Of a stretch of 7,709 nt of DNA, positions 5,632-7,709 are shown one piece after another. This DNA is from an uncultured Bifidobacterium sp. (GTDB taxonomy: Bacteria > Actinomycetota > Actinomycetes > Actinomycetales > Bifidobacteriaceae): NCBI RefSeq assembly GCF_949292005.1, contig NZ_CASEXV010000006.1, forward strand, positions 1-7,709. Direction: 5' to 3'. Under the pieces are notes generated by a model that searched no databases, was not told the DNA's origin, and was given only the letters and a program-made list of their open reading frames with translations. Position 1 is the stretch's first letter, and each line of letters starts with the position of its first letter. The translations under genes and the position numbers were made by a program.

Positions 5632-5864
5632 TGTCGAAAAGACTGTTCTGGCTGTCCGTGGGGTTTGTCGCCGGAGTTGTGACGGTGACCAAGGCCCGCG
5701 CCTATGTGAAAGCCAACACACCACAGTCCGTCCGTGGAACCCTCTTCCCGGACTCCTCGCAGAACGTCGCAGTGGCGACGCTGGCTGGACTGTGGAGGGA
5801 TTTCACGACCGCCCGCGAGTCGCGCGAACGTGAGCTGAACCGCAGATACCAGGATGTCGTCTGA
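5631..5864 (+). CDS. Small DUF6167-like protein with an N-terminal membrane helix
   Basis: This 77-residue protein begins MSKRLFWLSVGFVAGVVTVTKA, one hydrophobic helix at about 5-19 after two basic residues. A basic, polar tail (ARAYVKANTPQSVRG..LAGLWRDFTTARESRERELNRRYQDV) follows and is probably helical and cytoplasmic or membrane-surface. It resembles the small 'DUF6167' proteins found between DUF948 and alaS in actinobacteria; that family name is from memory. Function is unknown. Two ATGs occur in tandem. I prefer the one at 5631 because AGGGGG (5621-5626) lies 4 nt upstream, against 1 nt for the ATG at 5628. With this start the gene overlaps the DUF948 stop as TGATG, indicating translational coupling and co-expression. 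A partnership between the two proteins is inference. Confidence 0.8.
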   Translation: MSKRLFWLSVGFVAGVVTVTKARAYVKANTPQSVRGTLFPDSSQNVAVATLAGLWRDFTTARESRERELNRRYQDVV

Positions 5865-5894
5865 GCGACTGATTCGTCCAATCCACTAATCTGA

Positions 5895-5927
5895 GACCGC
5901 CGCGGAACGGGATGTTTCGCCGGCGTC
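5895..5927 (+). promoter_or_regulatory. Bulged hairpin in the alaS leader
   Basis: GAC-C-GCCG-CGGAAC (5895-5908) can pair with GTTTCG-C-CGGC-GTC (5914-5927). The stem has 13 base pairs (one G-U), two single-base bulges (C5898, C5920) and a GGGAT loop. It lies 10 nt before the alaS ribosome-binding site (AAGGAG, 5938-5943). No T run follows, so it is not an intrinsic terminator for the DUF6167-like gene. A weak TAATCT -10 candidate at 5887-5892 would start transcription within or near the left arm. In that case only longer readthrough transcripts from the DUF948 side would carry the full structure. Confidence 0.4.
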
Positions 5928-5954
5928 ATCATCGAACAAGGAGCCAATCCGAGC

Positions 5955-7709
5955 ATGCGCACTTCGGAAATCGCCAAGCGCTACCTGCAGTACTTCCAAA
6001 GCAACGGACACATGGTCGTGCCGTCGGCCTCGCTGATATCACCCAATCCAACGACTCTTTTCACCATTGCCGGAATGGTTCCTTTCATACCGTATCTTCT
6101 GGGCGAACAGACACCCCCCTCCCGCCGTATGGCGTCCAACCAGAAATGCGTGAGGACTCTGGACATCGACGAGGTGGGCAAAACCACACGCCACGGCACC
6201 TTTTTCCAGATGCTTGGGAACTTCTCCTTCGGCGACTATTTCAAGGCGGAGGCCATCCATTACGCGTGGCAGCTTCTGACCACACCGCAGGATGATGGTG
6301 GATACGGTTTCGACCCCGAGCGTCTCTGGGTTACCACCTACACGGACGACGAGGAGGCCCGCTCACTCTGGCGCAACGAGGGCTTCGACCCCGAGCACAT
6401 GCAGATCTTCGGCATGGAGGACAACTTCTGGACGACCGGAGGCCCCGGACCCGGAGGCCCCTGCTCGGAGATCTACGTCGACCGCGGTCCTGAGTACGGC
6501 AAGGACGGTGGTCCCGCTGCGGATGAGAGCCGCTTCATTGAAATCTGGGATCTCGTGTTCGAGAACTACGAGGTCGACAACGTCAAGTCGAAAACCGATT
6601 TGCATATCGTCGGCGAGCTGGAGAACAAGAACATCGATACGGGAGCGGGACTCGAGCGTCTGGCCTACCTCCTTCAGGGCAAGCAGAACATTTACGAGAC
6701 CGATGAGGTCTATCCAGTCATCGAGGCCGCCGAGAGGATATCCGGCCGTCGATACGGCGAGGATGAGCAATCCGATGTGAGGTTCCGCGTTGTGGCCGAC
6801 CATGTCAGATCGGCGCTGATGATCATGAGCGATGGTGTCCGTCCGAGCAATGTGGGGCGTGGCTATGTCCTCAGGCGCCTTCTTCGCCGCACCGTCAGGT
6901 CGATGCGCATGCTCGGGGTGACCGACGCCGTCCTTCCCGCGCTTTTCCCCGTCTCCAGGGATGCGATGATACCTAGCTATCCCGAACTGGCGAACACTTT
7001 CCATGAGGTCTACGAATCGGCCTGCGGCGAGGAGGACGCCTTCAGGAGGACTCTGGAGAACGGGACGACCATTCTTGACACCGCCGTGCGCAAGGCTCGT
7101 AAACAGAATTCGCAGGTGTCCGGAGAGGATGCCTTCACGCTGCACGACACGTACGGGTTCCCCATCGAGCTCACCTTGGAGATGGCTTCCGAACAGGGCG
7201 TCAAGGTCGACGAGGAGACGTTCCGTCGTCTGATGGGCGAACAGAAGTCCCGCGCGAGGGCCGACGCGTTGAAGAAACGTCACAATGTCGATCTGAGTGT
7301 GTACGACGATTTCCGCAAAACCCTCAGCCGACCCATCGATTTTCTGGGGTACACCCAATTCTCCAGCAGATCCACCGTCCTGGGGATCATCCAGGAGGGC
7401 AAGGGTGCCGTCCCTGCCGTCACAGGACCCGCTGTGGTCGAGGTGATCCTCGATCGCACGCCGTTTTACGCTCAGGCGGGAGGACAGTTGGCCGATCAGG
7501 GTCAGATGGTGTCCGATGAGGGCGCTGTGCTGGAGGTCGATGACGTCCAGAAGCCCATCAAGGATCTTATCGTCCACCAATGCCGGCTCACCGAGGGCAC
7601 GCTGGTCGTTGGCTCCCAGGTGAACGCCAACATCGACATGGAGCGTCGTGGGGCAATCGCCCGGTCGCATACGGCGACCCACATGGTCCACAAGGCGTTG
7701 CGCGAGGAG
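5955..7709 (+). CDS. alaS: Alanine--tRNA ligase, N-terminal two-thirds (cut by right edge)
   Basis: AlaRS is a class II synthetase that charges tRNA-Ala with alanine and hydrolyses mischarged Ser- and Gly-tRNA-Ala. The frame is open for 585 codons of an expected total near 880-900. The N-terminus MRTSEIAKRYLQYFQSNGHMVVPSASL is typical. Class II motif 2 is KTTRHGTFFQMLGNFSFGDYFK (76-97, active-site Arg79), the alanine-binding region contains WTTGGPGPGGPCSEIY (159-174), and motif 3 is GRGYVLRRLLRR (301-312). An editing domain begins after about residue 460 with FYAQAGGQLADQG and reaches the zinc motif HTATH at 572-576. The rest of the editing domain and the C-Ala domain are outside. The ATG at 5955 has AAGGAG 11 nt upstream, a slightly long spacing. 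The reading frame shows no interruption or missing catalytic residue within the window. It follows the DUF6167-like gene by 90 nt. Confidence 0.97.
   Translation, partial: MRTSEIAKRYLQYFQSNGHMVVPSASLISPNPTTLFTIAGMVPFIPYLLGEQTPPSRRMASNQKCVRTLDIDEVGKTTRHGTFFQMLGNFSFGDYFKAEAIHYAWQLLTTPQDDGGYGFDPERLWVTTYTDDEEARSLWRNEGFDPEHMQIFGMEDNFWTTGGPGPGGPCSEIYVDRGPEYGKDGGPAADESRFIEIWDLVFENYEVDNVKSKTDLHIVGELENKNIDTGAGLERLAYLLQGKQNIYETDEVYPVIEAAERISGRRYGEDEQSDVRFRVVADHVRSALMIMSDGVRPSNVGRGYVLRRLLRRTVRSMRMLGVTDAVLPALFPVSRDAMIPSYPELANTFHEVYESACGEEDAFRRTLENGTTILDTAVRKARKQNSQVSGEDAFTLHDTYGFPIELTLEMASEQGVKVDEETFRRLMGEQKSRARADALKKRHNVDLSVYDDFRKTLSRPIDFLGYTQFSSRSTVLGIIQEGKGAVPAVTGPAVVEVILDRTPFYAQAGGQLADQGQMVSDEGAVLEVDDVQKPIKDLIVHQCRLTEGTLVVGSQVNANIDMERRGAIARSHTATHMVHKALREE

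Noticed and set aside
5865..5954. T-box riboswitch upstream of alaS
   Set aside because: The gap is only 90 nt. I find no T-box consensus or terminator/antiterminator pair, just a single bulged hairpin.
6363..7691. Very long minus-strand open frame opposite alaS (442 codons)
   Set aside because: The plus strand encodes unmistakable AlaRS throughout; the antisense translation shows no family features. Such shadows are common opposite high-GC genes with biased codon use.

Overview
The window looks like ordinary chromosomal core sequence from a fairly high-GC actinobacterium. Bifidobacteriaceae, probably Bifidobacterium, is the best guess. This rests on the remembered resemblance of the S4, AlaRS and Xpt proteins to bifidobacterial ones, the stand-alone cysteine-free rpsD, and a DUF948 gene plus a small DUF6167-like gene directly before alaS. 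It is family recognition, not a database result.

Layout, left to right. The 5' end of xpt (xanthine phosphoribosyltransferase) lies on the minus strand and runs off the left edge. A 231-bp divergent spacer separates it from pcrA/uvrD on the plus strand, a complete 850-residue UvrD-family helicase with a Ser/Gly/Tyr-rich tail and a C-terminal RNA-polymerase-binding-type domain. A 178-nt leader carrying tandem hairpins follows, then rpsD (ribosomal protein S4) and a very strong intrinsic terminator. A non-coding spacer comes next. A minus-strand gene for a small four-helix membrane protein (holin superfamily IV type) and a plus-strand histidine phosphatase gene then diverge from a short shared promoter region. 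To the right are DUF948 and a DUF6167-like gene, overlapping by one base, and alaS (alanyl-tRNA synthetase), which is cut by the right edge after 585 codons.

Functionally the genes are housekeeping: purine salvage (xpt), DNA repair and transcription-replication conflict resolution (pcrA), translation (rpsD, alaS), and three less understood genes (membrane protein, phosphatase, DUF948/DUF6167 pair). I see no mobile element, CRISPR array, tRNA, rRNA or phage module, and no sign of a wholly new multi-gene system.

The most interesting signals are regulatory or compositional. Both genes of the divergent pair at 4360-4443 have an extended -10 box ending exactly 6 nt before the ATG, which predicts leaderless mRNAs in both directions. 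The rpsD leader holds two abutting perfect or near-perfect hairpins and a third near the ribosome-binding site. The helicase tail has repeated (S/T)YG and RGG motifs resembling a low-complexity phase-separation domain. Smaller RNA or operator dyads precede DUF948 and alaS.
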